The notes beneath the pieces are model-generated. The model ran no database searches, had not been told where the DNA came from, and saw only the letters and a program-made list of their open reading frames with translations. The position numbers and the translations under genes were made by a program. Shown piece by piece: positions 1-9,528 of a stretch of DNA of 64,000 bases. The DNA comes from Bacteroidales bacterium (GTDB lineage Bacteria > Bacteroidota > Bacteroidia > Bacteroidales > UBA932): positions 1-64,000 of the forward strand of contig JAQYTJ010000051.1 in the NCBI GenBank assembly GCA_028724885.1, written 5' to 3'. Every line of letters starts with the position of its first letter. Positions within the stretch are counted from its first letter, which is position 1.

Positions 1-843
1 CATGCCTTTTGCCATGCCTTCTCTAAGCCCTTTCTCGAGGCCTTCCTTAACGCCTTTCTCGACCTGTTCGCCGACATACTCGTCTATGTCCCATTGAGTA
101 AGCATATCCTTCTCGTATTTAATTACTTCATGTGGGGCGAATTTAGCAATTTCCGCCTTCTCAAACAACAGCTCGAAGAACTTCCCCTGAAGATATTCCG
201 GCCTGTTCCGGAAGGTCCTCATGTTGTGAAGCGCGAAGCAAAGCTTGTCCAGGGCCGTCGCCCTCGGGTCAGCCGGATCTTGGTATTTCGGAAGCTCCAG
301 GGTGATGAATTTCAGCCTGTCCGTGAAAGGACGCCCGCCGTCAACGTCCAGCAAGGCATACTCATGCCGGATGGCGTCGGATCCGGCATTGTCGTCGTAG
401 TCCATTAGCGCTATGACGTAAGACTGCGGGAAGGAATAGTCCCACTTATCGCGCCCGCGGTTCATCAGCCCTATGCCGAACTGCTCCTGAACGATGTACG
501 TCGAATAAGCGAGGAGCCTGTCATGGAAGTTCCTGACCTTGAGCGCCTGCATCTCTACGGCGAACCGCGTGCCTGTCGCCTCGTCGTAGCACTCCACGTC
601 CACGCGGATGCCGCGCCCTCCAGGAAGTTCATTCTGGTGCTCCTGGGGAGCGTATTTGATGGAAGAGATATTCCTCTCCGGGATCAGCTCACGGAGAAGG
701 AAGATCATCAGGTCGGGGAATCGCTCATCGCCGAAGAGTTTCTTGAACACGGTGTCGGTGATGATGTCGGCGTATTTCTGGAGGAGGACCATCTCATGGA
801 CCTGCCGCCCGCGGAACGAGTCCGGATAGCTAAGCTTTGTCAT
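1..843 (-). CDS. Rpn/PD-(D/E)XK family nuclease-transposase (partial)
   Basis: Reads leftward from ATG at 843 and leaves the window at base 1, so the C-terminus is missing (281 codons visible). I translated it by hand. The visible protein has a PD-(D/E)XK core: GIRVDVECYD with Asp82, then FAVEMQ giving Glu97-x-Gln99. It ends in KG/EG repeats (EKGVKEGLEKGLREGMAKGM), the usual tail of Rpn-like proteins. Members of this family are annotated as recombination-promoting nucleases or PDDEXK transposases; they are DNA endonucleases often present in several copies per genome. No terminal inverted repeats are visible, so it cannot be called an intact mobile element. The neighbour at 1314-4634 is on the same strand but 470 bp away. 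Family assignment is firm, its role in this organism is unknown. Confidence 0.88.
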   Translation of the reverse strand, partial: MTKLSYPDSFRGRQVHEMVLLQKYADIITDTVFKKLFGDERFPDLMIFLLRELIPERNISSIKYAPQEHQNELPGGRGIRVDVECYDEATGTRFAVEMQALKVRNFHDRLLAYSTYIVQEQFGIGLMNRGRDKWDYSFPQSYVIALMDYDDNAGSDAIRHEYALLDVDGGRPFTDRLKFITLELPKYQDPADPRATALDKLCFALHNMRTFRNRPEYLQGKFFELLFEKAEIAKFAPHEVIKYEKDMLTQWDIDEYVGEQVEKGVKEGLEKGLREGMAKGM

Positions 844-1313
844 AATTAAGTTTTTTCGGCAAGATAGGACAAGGAAACGTGAATATCTTCAGCAAAAAGA
901 AATTCCGTGCATTAAAACAGAAATTATTTTTCTTTATGCCACGTAAAAAAAATTCAGATCATCAAAAATTTTATGCGCATCACGTGGAGGAAACGTTCAG
1001 ACAGTATTTTAGCAATATTCAGGTTGTAGAAGACCCATGCCTCGCATTCGAGACTTCATCGGAGACAGGGCTTAGCCCAGGCAGGCAATATGACATATTC
1101 GTAAAGATTGAGGAGTTGATCCACCCAAAAGTCAGCGTATCGTGAGTGTGCGGCCTTCGGTTGCACATTCGCTCCCGAGTGAGCTGCAAAGCAGCAAGGG
1201 ACTGCGGATCGATTGTGTGGCGGCGGTGAGCTGCAAAGCGGCAGAGAGGCGGAGAGCTTTGGAGCGGCTGAGCTGCAATGGGCTTTCGCCATATGATGCC
1301 CGTCGTGGGAGCT
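844..1313. other. 470-bp intergenic stretch without a convincing gene
   Basis: No reading frame here looks coding: the longest plus-strand frame (879-1145) is a lysine/phenylalanine-rich composition with no recognisable domain. A TATCTTGC sequence on the minus strand around 866-873 is one mismatch-shifted from the TAnnTTTG box and might serve the nuclease gene. Bases 1179-1278 hold three short direct repeats, listed separately. Nothing else is apparent. Confidence 0.5.
1179..1278. repeat. three copies of TGAGCTGCAA
   Basis: The 10-mer TGAGCTGCAA occurs at about 1180, 1227 and 1269; the first two copies extend to GTGAGCTGCAAAGC. The spacings are about 47 and 42 bp. They lie in the non-coding stretch just downstream of the secreted protein gene at 1314-4634. 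No function can be assigned. Confidence 0.5.
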
Positions 1314-4300
1314 CTACATGTCGATGGTGAATAGGAACTCGGTGCTGAAGTGTTCGAGGTGGAGCATATCTGAGACTATGCCGTGTGGGTCATCCCAGGT
1401 GTTGTAGCTGAGTCGTATTCCTATGGAGCTTTCGAATGGGAGCCAGATGAAGTTGGAGAGACGGAGGGTAAGATCTGCGCCGAATGAGCAGAATTTCAGG
1501 TTGCTGGTTCCGGTGGTCGTGAAAGCTGCGTTGGCTGGGATGCCAGACGATGAGCCTGACGGGATGCCAGTGGAAGTGCCTGTGGCGCTACTGGATGGGA
1601 TGAGGGCAAACTCAGAGGGGAGGCTGGTGCGAAGGTTGACCAATGCTATGTCAGCGAATGGGACGAGTTCGATGCGTTTGACGTAGAACAGCGGCGATAG
1701 CAGAGAACTCCTGAATGGGAATGCTATCGGCATGGCATAATTCACGGAAAACCGATACTGATTCTTGCCGTAGCTTTCCATGAAATTCTTAAGGCTGCCG
1801 ATGTTATTGAATCCTCTTGGGTATATGTCTATGGCATTGTTGCCGAAGCACCATTCCGTGTCGGAGAACTGGTGCTGCCACGCTGCGGTCAGCCTAAATC
1901 CATGTGTGCTCAGAAGGCCTGGGAGGTAGCCGTATGAATATAAATATCCTGTGTTCGTGAATGAGTTCTGGTGCTGCGGCAGGAATTTGTAGCCAGCCTC
2001 GATGCCAATGCCTAAGCGTGGATAGATGCAGGAAGGGGCCGTTGGCTGAAGGATGTAACCTCTCAGGGATGGGGTGAGGGTCTGGAGAATGTGGCTGTCA
2101 CCGATGTCTAATGTGTTTATTTTCTTGTATTTAGTTTGCTGGCCCGTTTGCTCTATGATTTGGAACACATCCACGTCGTCGTCATATTCATTATTCTCGA
2201 TGTCGTATTTTAGTTGAGGGATGATGCCTCTCGTCCAGCCGCCAGAAGAAAAATTCAGTGGCAGGTAGGCCATGACTTTCGCTTTCCAGTATTTCTTGTC
2301 GGAAAAATTTGCGAATGTCCTTAACGAAGTGCTGTTATCTTTATGGATGAATCTCGCTCTCCTCATTTCCAGCTTATCGTGGTCGCCATAGTCTGCGCTT
2401 ACTTCGATGACCGGCGGAAGGCCTTTGTAGACGTAGTTCAGGTGAAGTGAATGAACGGACTTGTTAAAATAAGGGTCTGAGTGGTAGGAATATCCTAGCG
2501 AACCCCAGCCTGTGCCGAGGAGGTTCTGGAAGAGAACGGTTGCTCCGAGGGAGGCTGTCTCGTAATAGTCGTCGCCGCTTAGGTCGCTGGTGCTGTTATA
2601 GTTGAAGTAAATAGGGGCCCATGAATGAATATGTGGAAGGCGGATTTTGGAGTATCGCTTCGGGGTGGAAAAGGAAATGTTCTGACGAAGGATAGATCCT
2701 GAATCAAGTTCAGGATGACGGAAGGACGGTTGTTCGGGATGACGGAAGGAAGGTTGTTCAAGATGACGAGTGGGAACGCACAGATCCTCTCCCGTCATTC
2801 CGGGCTTGACTCGGAACCTAGATTCGCCGGCTGCGAGGGCTTGTTCCTGGGCGGAGAGCCTGTCTGCGACTTTCCATGCGTGGATGTCACTGAATGACAC
2901 TGCGCGTGTATGGAGGTCTGATATGGCTGTCGAATATATCATCGAGCCTTGCCTGTAGGTGCCTGGGGCATCGGATGAGGCGACTGAGTCGAAATAGAGC
3001 GAATCGCCCATCGCAGAAACATCATTGACTCCGTAGCGAGAAGAAGTCATTTGCGTTAGCACTCCGTCATCCGGATTCCAGACATAGAATTCCGAAACTC
3101 CGCTCCGGTCGCTTTCGAAAGAAATCTTTCCGTCATATTCGGAAATGGCACGCATTGAAACCGGCTGAGGGCCTAGACGGCAGGTGAATTCAGAAACTGA
3201 GGATGCTTCATAAATCCCAAACCCACTTTCCGAAAGGCCAAGAATGAATATTTTATTACCCAAGAACATAGCCTCCGTGACCTGCAGGCCGTCAGGAGCG
3301 TCATAATGATGCAGCAGAGTGCCGTCGGAGGCACTAAAAATGCAGATTCTGCTAGAACAATCGTCGAGATATTCAGTTGAAAGGACCTTGCTGCCGTCGT
3401 CGGAGAATGCGCAATTGAAGAATCTGCCGCCTTTGACCAGCGTCTTGAACTGCCTAGGATTGGACACTTCGAAATACCGAATTCTGGAATCTGACTTTAG
3501 CGACCATCTGTGTGAATATATTGTCTCGGTCCAATAGACTCGTTTAAGGGCAGGGTCGTAGAAAAGGTTGCTCGTGTGGCTGGCGAAAGGCCTGATGAAC
3601 TCCCTGGTGCCGTCTGGCCGCACCAAGGTTAGGGTAGGAGTCCTGTCAAGTCCCTCTGCGATGCAAAATATTCCTAAATCATCGACGGCAGTGCCTTTTT
3701 CGTAGTCGGTGTGCAGACGTGGCTTCGGCGTTATCTGATGCATCGGGTCGAAAGGCCCTCGTGCAGCAGCCTCGGAAGACCACAAGGTGGCATATTCATT
3801 CTCTATATTCTTAAAAGCATCCTTGAAACGCATTCCGGAGCCAGAACGCACGGTCTTCTGCAGGCTAAAGAATTGAAGATGCGTAGCCCTGTCGAAATAT
3901 TCCTTTGTGAAAGCTGCGTCTCCGTAGAAGGCTCTCATGCCAGAAACTAGCATATATCCAGCCCTATAGTAGTCTGGAGCATATTCTCTTTGCCCTCCAT
4001 ACATCCATTGCCAATAATCTCGCCAGTCGCCGCAGTCCAAGGCTGGCATCATGTAATTCATAAAAGAAGCCTGTCGCCCCCTTCCTGAGTGGGTCAGGGC
4101 AGTTTCAGCCGTAACGGCATCCCCCTCTAGTAGCGTCTGACCTGGGAATAACCCAGCCATGACTCCGGCGAACATCTCTCCAGTCAACCAGTGCCCGGCT
4201 TTCAGGAAGCCTTGCTTTCCAAATTGCATCTGGGCTGCGTGGCGGCCTTCGTGAATAGCCAACATCTGTACAGAAGGCATTGCGGTCGGATTGTAAGCAT

Positions 4301-4634
4301 CCGGAACAGGGAAGATCATCATGCGCTTTGGAGACCAGACGACGGCTCCATTATTGATGGTGGAAAAGCCGTGGAGCACCACAGGCATTTTTGAAGCGTA
4401 GTTCTCTCCTATTAGAAATCCGCTGGAAAGAGCATTCCACGGCCTGTAAGCCTCAAATGCACGGCCATAAGAAAAGGCTAGTGAATCCATGCCTGCAGGA
4501 TAGATGAGCTTGAAATTCTGCGTGCTAACCTGCCACCATCTCACGGAGAAAGGATCGTTTCCGTAAGAAGTGAATTGGGCAGATGCATTCATGCAAAAGA
4601 GCATCGCCAGTAACGATATTGTTAATTTTCTCAT
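1314..4634 (-). CDS. Secreted metallopeptidase-like / beta-propeller / outer-membrane barrel protein
   Basis: A 1106-residue exported protein. Residues 1-19 form a signal peptide ending ASAQ. HEGRH at residues 128-132 matches the zinc-metallopeptidase HExxH pattern, and EGDA at 170-173 followed by TAE fits the downstream EGxA glutamate of gluzincins. Residues of about 300-600 have the repeated short-strand character of a TolB-like beta-propeller. The part from about 660 to the end is rich in alternating aromatic/polar strands and ends in an aromatic strand (TEFLFTIDM), as in outer-membrane barrels. Residues 604-647, between propeller and barrel, are encoded by repeat elements (separate entry), giving low-complexity text such as HPEQPSFRHPELDSGS. 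Similar proteins in Bacteroidota are usually left as hypothetical or TolB-like. Protease activity is an inference from the motif only. Confidence 0.7.
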   Translation of the reverse strand: MRKLTISLLAMLFCMNASAQFTSYGNDPFSVRWWQVSTQNFKLIYPAGMDSLAFSYGRAFEAYRPWNALSSGFLIGENYASKMPVVLHGFSTINNGAVVWSPKRMMIFPVPDAYNPTAMPSVQMLAIHEGRHAAQMQFGKQGFLKAGHWLTGEMFAGVMAGLFPGQTLLEGDAVTAETALTHSGRGRQASFMNYMMPALDCGDWRDYWQWMYGGQREYAPDYYRAGYMLVSGMRAFYGDAAFTKEYFDRATHLQFFSLQKTVRSGSGMRFKDAFKNIENEYATLWSSEAAARGPFDPMHQITPKPRLHTDYEKGTAVDDLGIFCIAEGLDRTPTLTLVRPDGTREFIRPFASHTSNLFYDPALKRVYWTETIYSHRWSLKSDSRIRYFEVSNPRQFKTLVKGGRFFNCAFSDDGSKVLSTEYLDDCSSRICIFSASDGTLLHHYDAPDGLQVTEAMFLGNKIFILGLSESGFGIYEASSVSEFTCRLGPQPVSMRAISEYDGKISFESDRSGVSEFYVWNPDDGVLTQMTSSRYGVNDVSAMGDSLYFDSVASSDAPGTYRQGSMIYSTAISDLHTRAVSFSDIHAWKVADRLSAQEQALAAGESRFRVKPGMTGEDLCVPTRHLEQPSFRHPEQPSFRHPELDSGSILRQNISFSTPKRYSKIRLPHIHSWAPIYFNYNSTSDLSGDDYYETASLGATVLFQNLLGTGWGSLGYSYHSDPYFNKSVHSLHLNYVYKGLPPVIEVSADYGDHDKLEMRRARFIHKDNSTSLRTFANFSDKKYWKAKVMAYLPLNFSSGGWTRGIIPQLKYDIENNEYDDDVDVFQIIEQTGQQTKYKKINTLDIGDSHILQTLTPSLRGYILQPTAPSCIYPRLGIGIEAGYKFLPQHQNSFTNTGYLYSYGYLPGLLSTHGFRLTAAWQHQFSDTEWCFGNNAIDIYPRGFNNIGSLKNFMESYGKNQYRFSVNYAMPIAFPFRSSLLSPLFYVKRIELVPFADIALVNLRTSLPSEFALIPSSSATGTSTGIPSGSSSGIPANAAFTTTGTSNLKFCSFGADLTLRLSNFIWLPFESSIGIRLSYNTWDDPHGIVSDMLHLEHFSTEFLFTIDM
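2695..2825. repeat. In-frame composite of palindromic and tandem repeats
   Basis: Bases 2695-2721 carry a palindromic core CCTGAA-TCAAG-TTCAGG followed by ATGACG. A 24-bp unit then repeats: 2712-2735 and 2736-2759 (differing at three positions) plus a partial copy to 2770. Bases 2793-2825 carry a second element type beginning CGTCATTCCGGGCTTGACTC. Related copies lie at 33452-33483, 34061-34083 and 62616-62665. Here all are in frame with the host gene on the minus strand: the 24-bp unit encodes an 8-residue HPEQPSFR repeat, and the elements encode RHPELDSGS and FRVKPGMTG. Confidence 0.85.
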
Positions 4635-4674
4635 TTAGCGTTTTATAAATACCCCTAAGTTAATGTATTTTTCG

Positions 4675-4682
4675 TAAATTTG
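4675..4682 (+). promoter_or_regulatory. -7 box TAAATTTG, cotransporter operon
   Basis: TAAATTTG is a full match to the Bacteroidota -7 consensus TAnnTTTG, 25 bp before the ATG at 4708. A start of transcription near 4689 would give a leader of about 19 nt. No clear TTTG -33 box is visible at 19-21 bp upstream. Confidence 0.6.
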
Positions 4683-4707
4683 CCTTCGATTTGGCTGATA
4701 CACATAG

Positions 4708-6438
4708 ATGCAGACTCTTGTACTGATATTAACCCTGCTCGGCTCCGTGGCATTGTTCCTCTTTGGCCTGAACATGCTCAGCGGCGGCCTTCAAAAAGTA
4801 GCGGGAGAAGGGATGAGGGCATTCATGTCCTCGATGACTTCCTCAAGGATTAAAGGCATTTTAACTGGAATAGGCGTAACGGCCCTCATACAGTCGTCCA
4901 CGGCTACGACGATCATGGTCGTGAGTTTCGTGAACGCAGGACTGCTAACGCTGGCACAGGCCATTGGCGTAATAATGGGGGCGAACATCGGCACCACGGT
5001 GACCTCGTGGATAATGGCCATTTTCGGATTCTCCTACGACATTTCCACCATCTCTCTGCCACTCATAGCTTTGGGCTTCCTGCTAACTCAGATGAAAGGC
5101 AGCAGGACTAGGGAGATAGGCCGGATAATAATAGGCTTCGCCCTTTTCTTCGTGGGTTTTGCGAAATTGCGTTCGACAGCTTCCATACTGCTGAATCCGG
5201 AATCGTTCACGTTCCTGCAGTCATGGACGGAAATTCATCTTGGCAATTTCAACGTATCGATTCTGATATTCTTGTTAATTGGAACCTTGCTTACTATCTG
5301 CTTCCAGTCTTCTGCTGCGACGATGGCCATAATCATGCTGCTCATCACCCAGGGAATCATCCCGTTCAAGATGGCCGCGGCAATGATTCTCGGAGAAAAT
5401 ATCGGAACTACCATAGCGGCAAACGTAGCAGCTTCGATCGGGAACACGACATCGAGACGAGCGGCTCTTGCGCACACATTCTTCAATGTCTTTGGGGTGA
5501 TTTGGGTGCTTTCGGTGTTCCCTTGGTTTCTGAACATGGTTGGTTCGATTGTATCTGCCTTCGGTTTTCCGAACCCGAACACGGTCGATTTCAACACAGG
5601 TGGCGCAGAGCTGGGCGGAAGCATGCGTTCTTCCCTTCTGTACAGCGTCACGACGATGCACACCATATTTAATGTGTTGAATACCTGCATATTGGTATGG
5701 TTCATACCGCAGATAGAGAAAATCGTTTCTTGGATAATTCCTCAGAAGACTGAGGAGGAAGTCTACCGCCTGAAATATATTCAGGGAGGCCCTCTTTCGA
5801 CCGCAGAGCTATCAATAGACGAGGCTAGGCAGGAAATAATCCATTTTGGTGAAATCTGCTCTAGGGAGACTGGTTTCATTAGGGATGCAGTGAAGGCTAA
5901 AAACAACGACGAATTGCAGGAGCCTAGAGAGAAACTCATTAAATATGAAGGAATTACCGATAAAATTGAATATGAAATAGCGACATATCTGAATGAGGTG
6001 ACTAAAGGCGAGATTAGCGCCGAGGCTGCGACGAGGGTTAAGGTGATGTACAGAATCATTGGCGAGATGGAGAGCATTGGGGATTCTGGTGAGGCAATCG
6101 GCAGGATGATGAAGCGCACCTTGGATCATGGGAAGCATTTTGACGAAGAGATGCTGAAGAAGCTTGACAAGATGCTGGATCTGCTGGATGTGGCTTTCAA
6201 AGTGATGATTGACAACCTGAAGGTAGTAGGCCTATTGAAAGATGAAAGCAATGCCGAAGATGCAGAAACGAATATAAATGAATATAGGAACACTCTACGA
6301 GAGGAGCATTTCACAAAGGTGGAACAGAAAGGCTACAATTACCAGACAGGGGTGTTCTTCATAGATATCGTTGCTGAGCTAGAGAAAATAGGTGATTTCA
6401 TAGTGAATATCTCCCAGTGCCAGCTGCAAAGAGATTAA
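4708..6438 (+). CDS. Na/Pi cotransporter family protein with PhoU-like C-terminus
   Basis: 576 residues. The N-terminal ~330 residues are hydrophobic with the two inverted NptA/PNaS repeats, visible as GVTALIQSSTATTIMVVSFVNAG-like and FQSSAATMAIIMLL-like QSS(A/S)T motifs followed by MGANIGTTV and LGENIGTTI. These QSS and GxNIGTT motifs bind sodium and phosphate in the family. The C-terminal ~220 residues are charged and helical, like the PhoU domain often fused to these carriers, which suggests control by phosphate status. First gene of a plus-strand operon; the next gene starts 2 bp after its stop. Expected role: sodium-driven phosphate movement across the inner membrane, import or export not determinable. 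Confidence 0.92.
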   Translation: MQTLVLILTLLGSVALFLFGLNMLSGGLQKVAGEGMRAFMSSMTSSRIKGILTGIGVTALIQSSTATTIMVVSFVNAGLLTLAQAIGVIMGANIGTTVTSWIMAIFGFSYDISTISLPLIALGFLLTQMKGSRTREIGRIIIGFALFFVGFAKLRSTASILLNPESFTFLQSWTEIHLGNFNVSILIFLLIGTLLTICFQSSAATMAIIMLLITQGIIPFKMAAAMILGENIGTTIAANVAASIGNTTSRRAALAHTFFNVFGVIWVLSVFPWFLNMVGSIVSAFGFPNPNTVDFNTGGAELGGSMRSSLLYSVTTMHTIFNVLNTCILVWFIPQIEKIVSWIIPQKTEEEVYRLKYIQGGPLSTAELSIDEARQEIIHFGEICSRETGFIRDAVKAKNNDELQEPREKLIKYEGITDKIEYEIATYLNEVTKGEISAEAATRVKVMYRIIGEMESIGDSGEAIGRMMKRTLDHGKHFDEEMLKKLDKMLDLLDVAFKVMIDNLKVVGLLKDESNAEDAETNINEYRNTLREEHFTKVEQKGYNYQTGVFFIDIVAELEKIGDFIVNISQCQLQRD

Positions 6439-6440
6439 GC

Positions 6441-7415
6441 ATGTTTAGGAATATAATATATTTATTATTAATATTCTGCATTCTGCTTTCCGGGTGCGGC
6501 AGAGGCATGAAGGCTCCAGGGACGGCACCTTTCGAGCCGCGGCAGTTCCCTATTGAGATGAGCGTTCCAGTCATGATTCAGAACCCTCAGGAGCAAACTG
6601 AATATGCCTTATTTCATTACTGGGATGCCTTCACCGACACTTCAAAGATTTATCCTTCGGACAGCACCATGATCAATGGCGTCCGCATCGACGAAGTGGG
6701 CGAAATGGTGCGGCAATATATTGAATTGCTTGAATATCAGCTGCCCCTGGGTAAGGCAAAGGAATGTGTCGTGAACATTTTCAATAGGGCGGAGAATTTC
6801 CAGAAGAGGGACACTTCCTGCAGGATGCTTGAATATATTACCGAACGCATAGAGAAGTGCCTCTACGATCCTAACTCTCCTTGCCGCAACGAGGATCTTT
6901 TCCTTCCATTCGTGCAGAGACTGCTGTCCTCAGGAAGGCTGCCGAGAGAGATGAAGGCATCGTATTCTTACATCGAACGGATGTGTTCCATGAATATGAC
7001 AGGCGCTCCAGCGGCGGATTTTACTTTCACAGATCTGAATGGACGCAAGCACAGCCTTTACGGCATCAAGGCGGAGTACACCCTGCTGTTTTTCTCAAAC
7101 CCTGGCTGCGAAGCTTGCGCAAATATCATCAGCATCCTGAAGCAAGACGAACTTATTTCCAGCCTCGTGGCTTCCAGGAGGCTGGCGGTAGTGAATATTT
7201 ACATCGACCTGGAACTAGATAAATGGATGGCGTACGCATCTTCCTATCCATCTTCTTGGCATAACGGCTACGACCAGGACTACAAGATTCGCACGGATGT
7301 GATTTACAACGTGCGTGCGATTCCTTCTCTGTATCTTCTGGATAAGGATAAGAAAGTCCTCTTGAAAGATGCTCCGGAAGACAGAGTTTTTGAGTATCTT
7401 ATGACAATAAACTGA
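6441..7415 (+). CDS. Thioredoxin-fold lipoprotein (DUF5106-type)
   Basis: I start at ATG 6441, two bases after the upstream stop; a GTG at 6417 would overlap the cotransporter and precede the signal peptide. The N-terminus is a lipoprotein signal with lipobox LLSGC. Residues of about 30-185 are helical and match the DUF5106 region found before thioredoxin domains in Bacteroidota. The C-terminal ~140 residues are a thioredoxin-like domain with FFSNPGCEACANI, a CxxC active site (Cys-Glu-Ala-Cys), and the cis-Pro segment VRAIPSLYLLD. Expected to act as an envelope thiol:disulfide oxidoreductase anchored by lipid. Its operon partners (phosphate carrier, galM, thyA) do not explain the substrate. 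Confidence 0.82.
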   Translation: MFRNIIYLLLIFCILLSGCGRGMKAPGTAPFEPRQFPIEMSVPVMIQNPQEQTEYALFHYWDAFTDTSKIYPSDSTMINGVRIDEVGEMVRQYIELLEYQLPLGKAKECVVNIFNRAENFQKRDTSCRMLEYITERIEKCLYDPNSPCRNEDLFLPFVQRLLSSGRLPREMKASYSYIERMCSMNMTGAPAADFTFTDLNGRKHSLYGIKAEYTLLFFSNPGCEACANIISILKQDELISSLVASRRLAVVNIYIDLELDKWMAYASSYPSSWHNGYDQDYKIRTDVIYNVRAIPSLYLLDKDKKVLLKDAPEDRVFEYLMTIN

Positions 7416-7423
7416 CATAGAGT

Positions 7424-8476
7424 ATGACCATAGAGAAAGAACTTTGGGGCAATGGCTCCTGTGGAAAAGAGATTTATCTTTACACCCTGCGCAACGACAG
7501 CGGTGCTTTCGTCCGTCTTTCCAGCGTTGGCGCTGGAATAGTTTCAATTTGCGTTCCAGACAAGGAAGGTAAGCTTGCCGATGTAGTGCTGGGTTACAAG
7601 AAGCCAGAGGATTATTTCGGGGATGGCCCATGCGCTGGGAAATGCCCGGGAAGATACGCCAACAGAATTGCCCAAGGGCATTTCACTCTGGATGACGTTG
7701 AGTATACATTGCCAATCAATAACGGGCCTAATCATCTGCATGGTGGCCCGAACGGCTTCCAGAATCAGGTCTGGGACAGCCGCATCGAGGGTGATGCAGT
7801 GGAGTTTATGTATTTCTCTGCTGACGGAGAGGCTGGCTATCCTGGCAATCTGAAGGTAGTGGCTCATTATGAATGGAACGAGGGAAATGCCCTGAAGCTG
7901 TCTTTTACCGCCCAGACAGACAAGGCTACGATTCTGAATATCACGAACCACGCTTACTTCAATCTGAACGGCGAAGGCAATGGGAATATTCTGGATCATG
8001 AGCTTCATCTGAACGCCTCGGTTTATCTGCCGACGGATGAGTCGCTGATCCCTCTCGGGGAACCAGATCCGGTTGCTGGCACGCCAATGGACTTCTTGAA
8101 ATTCAAGAAGATAGGGAAAGAAATGAAGGAGGATTTTCCTGCGCTCAAAATTGGCAAGGGTTACGATCACTGCTATCTCATAGATGGCTGGGAGCAGGGC
8201 CAGCTGCAGACTGCCGCTGTGCTTCGTTCTTCGCTGAGTGGTCGTCAGGTTGAGGTTCTTACGACTCAGCCTGGCATTCAGATTTATGGTGGGAATTATC
8301 TTGCAGGTAGCCCGATGGGCAAGTGTGGCAGAAGTTACAACGATTACGAGGGCGTGGCTATGGAGTGCCAGCACTGCCCTGACTCTCCTAACGAACCTGA
8401 GTACCCTACGACCGTTCTTCGTCCAGGAGAAACCTTCCAGGAGGCCATTATCTGGCAGTTCGGAGTAATGAAATAA
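7424..8476 (+). CDS. galM: Galactose mutarotase (aldose 1-epimerase)
   Basis: 350 residues, the normal size of GalM. Family signatures are visible: GRYANRIAQG and NGPNHLHGG near residues 75-110 (His in HGG), ITNHAYFNLNG around 175-185 with the catalytic His, and EGVAMECQHCPDSPN near residue 310 holding the glutamate base. It interconverts alpha and beta anomers of galactose or glucose in the cytoplasm, as no signal peptide is present. Third gene of the operon; 8 bp separate it from the lipoprotein and 6 bp from thyA. No galK or galT is in the window, so it probably acts on sugars from scattered loci. Confidence 0.95.
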   Translation: MTIEKELWGNGSCGKEIYLYTLRNDSGAFVRLSSVGAGIVSICVPDKEGKLADVVLGYKKPEDYFGDGPCAGKCPGRYANRIAQGHFTLDDVEYTLPINNGPNHLHGGPNGFQNQVWDSRIEGDAVEFMYFSADGEAGYPGNLKVVAHYEWNEGNALKLSFTAQTDKATILNITNHAYFNLNGEGNGNILDHELHLNASVYLPTDESLIPLGEPDPVAGTPMDFLKFKKIGKEMKEDFPALKIGKGYDHCYLIDGWEQGQLQTAAVLRSSLSGRQVEVLTTQPGIQIYGGNYLAGSPMGKCGRSYNDYEGVAMECQHCPDSPNEPEYPTTVLRPGETFQEAIIWQFGVMK

Positions 8477-8482
8477 TTGACC

Positions 8483-9277
8483 ATGCAACAATATCTGGAT
8501 TTATTGCGCCGTATAATGGACGATGGTGTCGTGAAGCATGACCGCACCGGAGTAGGCACCAAAAGCATATTCGGTCATCAGATGAGATTCAACCTCAACG
8601 ACGGCTTTCCGCTCCTAACAACCAAGAAAGTGTTCATCCGAGGCATAATACACGAACTCCTCTGGTTCATTGCTGGTGATACCAACATCAAGTACCTGCT
8701 GGACAACAACGTTCACATTTGGGACGAGTGGGCTGATGAAAACGGCGACTTAGGGCCAGTCTACGGCCATCAGTGGCGGTCGTGGCCCACTCCGGACGGA
8801 CGGAAAATCGACCAGCTGAAGAATGTCATAGAGACCATAAAGCATAATCAGGACTCTCGCAGAATGATCGTCACGGCATGGAATCCTGGAGAAGTGGACG
8901 AAATGGCGCTTCCGCCATGCCACTGCCTGTTTCAGTTTTACGTCGCCGAAAGCCGTCTAAGCTGCCAGCTCTACCAGCGCAGCGCAGACACCTTCCTGGG
9001 AGTGCCGTTCAATATAGCCTCTTATGCCCTGCTGACGATGATGATTGCGCAGGAATGCGGCCTAGGACTGGGCGATTTCATCCACACGACAGGCGACACT
9101 CACATATACCTAAATCATTTCGATCAGGTGCGCGAGCAGCTCACCCGAACCCCTCGTCCGCTCCCTAGAATGATCTTGAACCCGGAGGTCAAGTCCGTCT
9201 TCGACTTCCGCATAGATGATTTCAAGCTAGAGGGCTACGACCCATGGCCTGCCATCAAAGCCCCCGTAGCTGTCTAA
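8483..9277 (+). CDS. thyA: Thymidylate synthase
   Basis: Starts at ATG 8483 rather than the in-frame TTG at 8477; this gives 264 residues, the same length as E. coli ThyA, and aligns at MQQYLDLL. Signatures: NDRTG-like HDRTGVGT, the [19 protein letters not shown] segment, the catalytic cysteine in [30 protein letters not shown], and the C-terminal KAPVAV. It methylates dUMP to dTMP with methylene-tetrahydrofolate, yielding dihydrofolate. Last gene of the operon. Its natural partner, dihydrofolate reductase, is 5.4 kb away on the other strand beyond the SusC/SusD pair. Confidence 0.97.
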   Translation: MQQYLDLLRRIMDDGVVKHDRTGVGTKSIFGHQMRFNLNDGFPLLTTKKVFIRGIIHELLWFIAGDTNIKYLLDNNVHIWDEWADENGDLGPVYGHQWRSWPTPDGRKIDQLKNVIETIKHNQDSRRMIVTAWNPGEVDEMALPPCHCLFQFYVAESRLSCQLYQRSADTFLGVPFNIASYALLTMMIAQECGLGLGDFIHTTGDTHIYLNHFDQVREQLTRTPRPLPRMILNPEVKSVFDFRIDDFKLEGYDPWPAIKAPVAV

Positions 9278-9528
9278 TAATTAAGGCTATTCTTTAATTA
9301 ATTCTCTTAGAAACGAATTATGCGTCGCTTATAATGAGGAAGCATAATACGTTTTTATTCTTTATGTTTTTTATTTTAGCTAGCGATATATCGAAATAAT
9401 TAGCTTAATAGACGAAAATTATTAAATAATTTGAAACCTTAATAATAAATGACTAACATTGCAAATCATTTTCGATTATAAAGAAAATGATGAAGTTTGA
9501 AACATAACGCATATTAAACAAACAAACA

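Noticed and set aside
879..1145. 88-codon plus-strand frame beginning MNIFSKKKFR
   Set aside because: No domain character, composition follows local AT richness, starts with GTG, and no promoter or ribosome site supports it.
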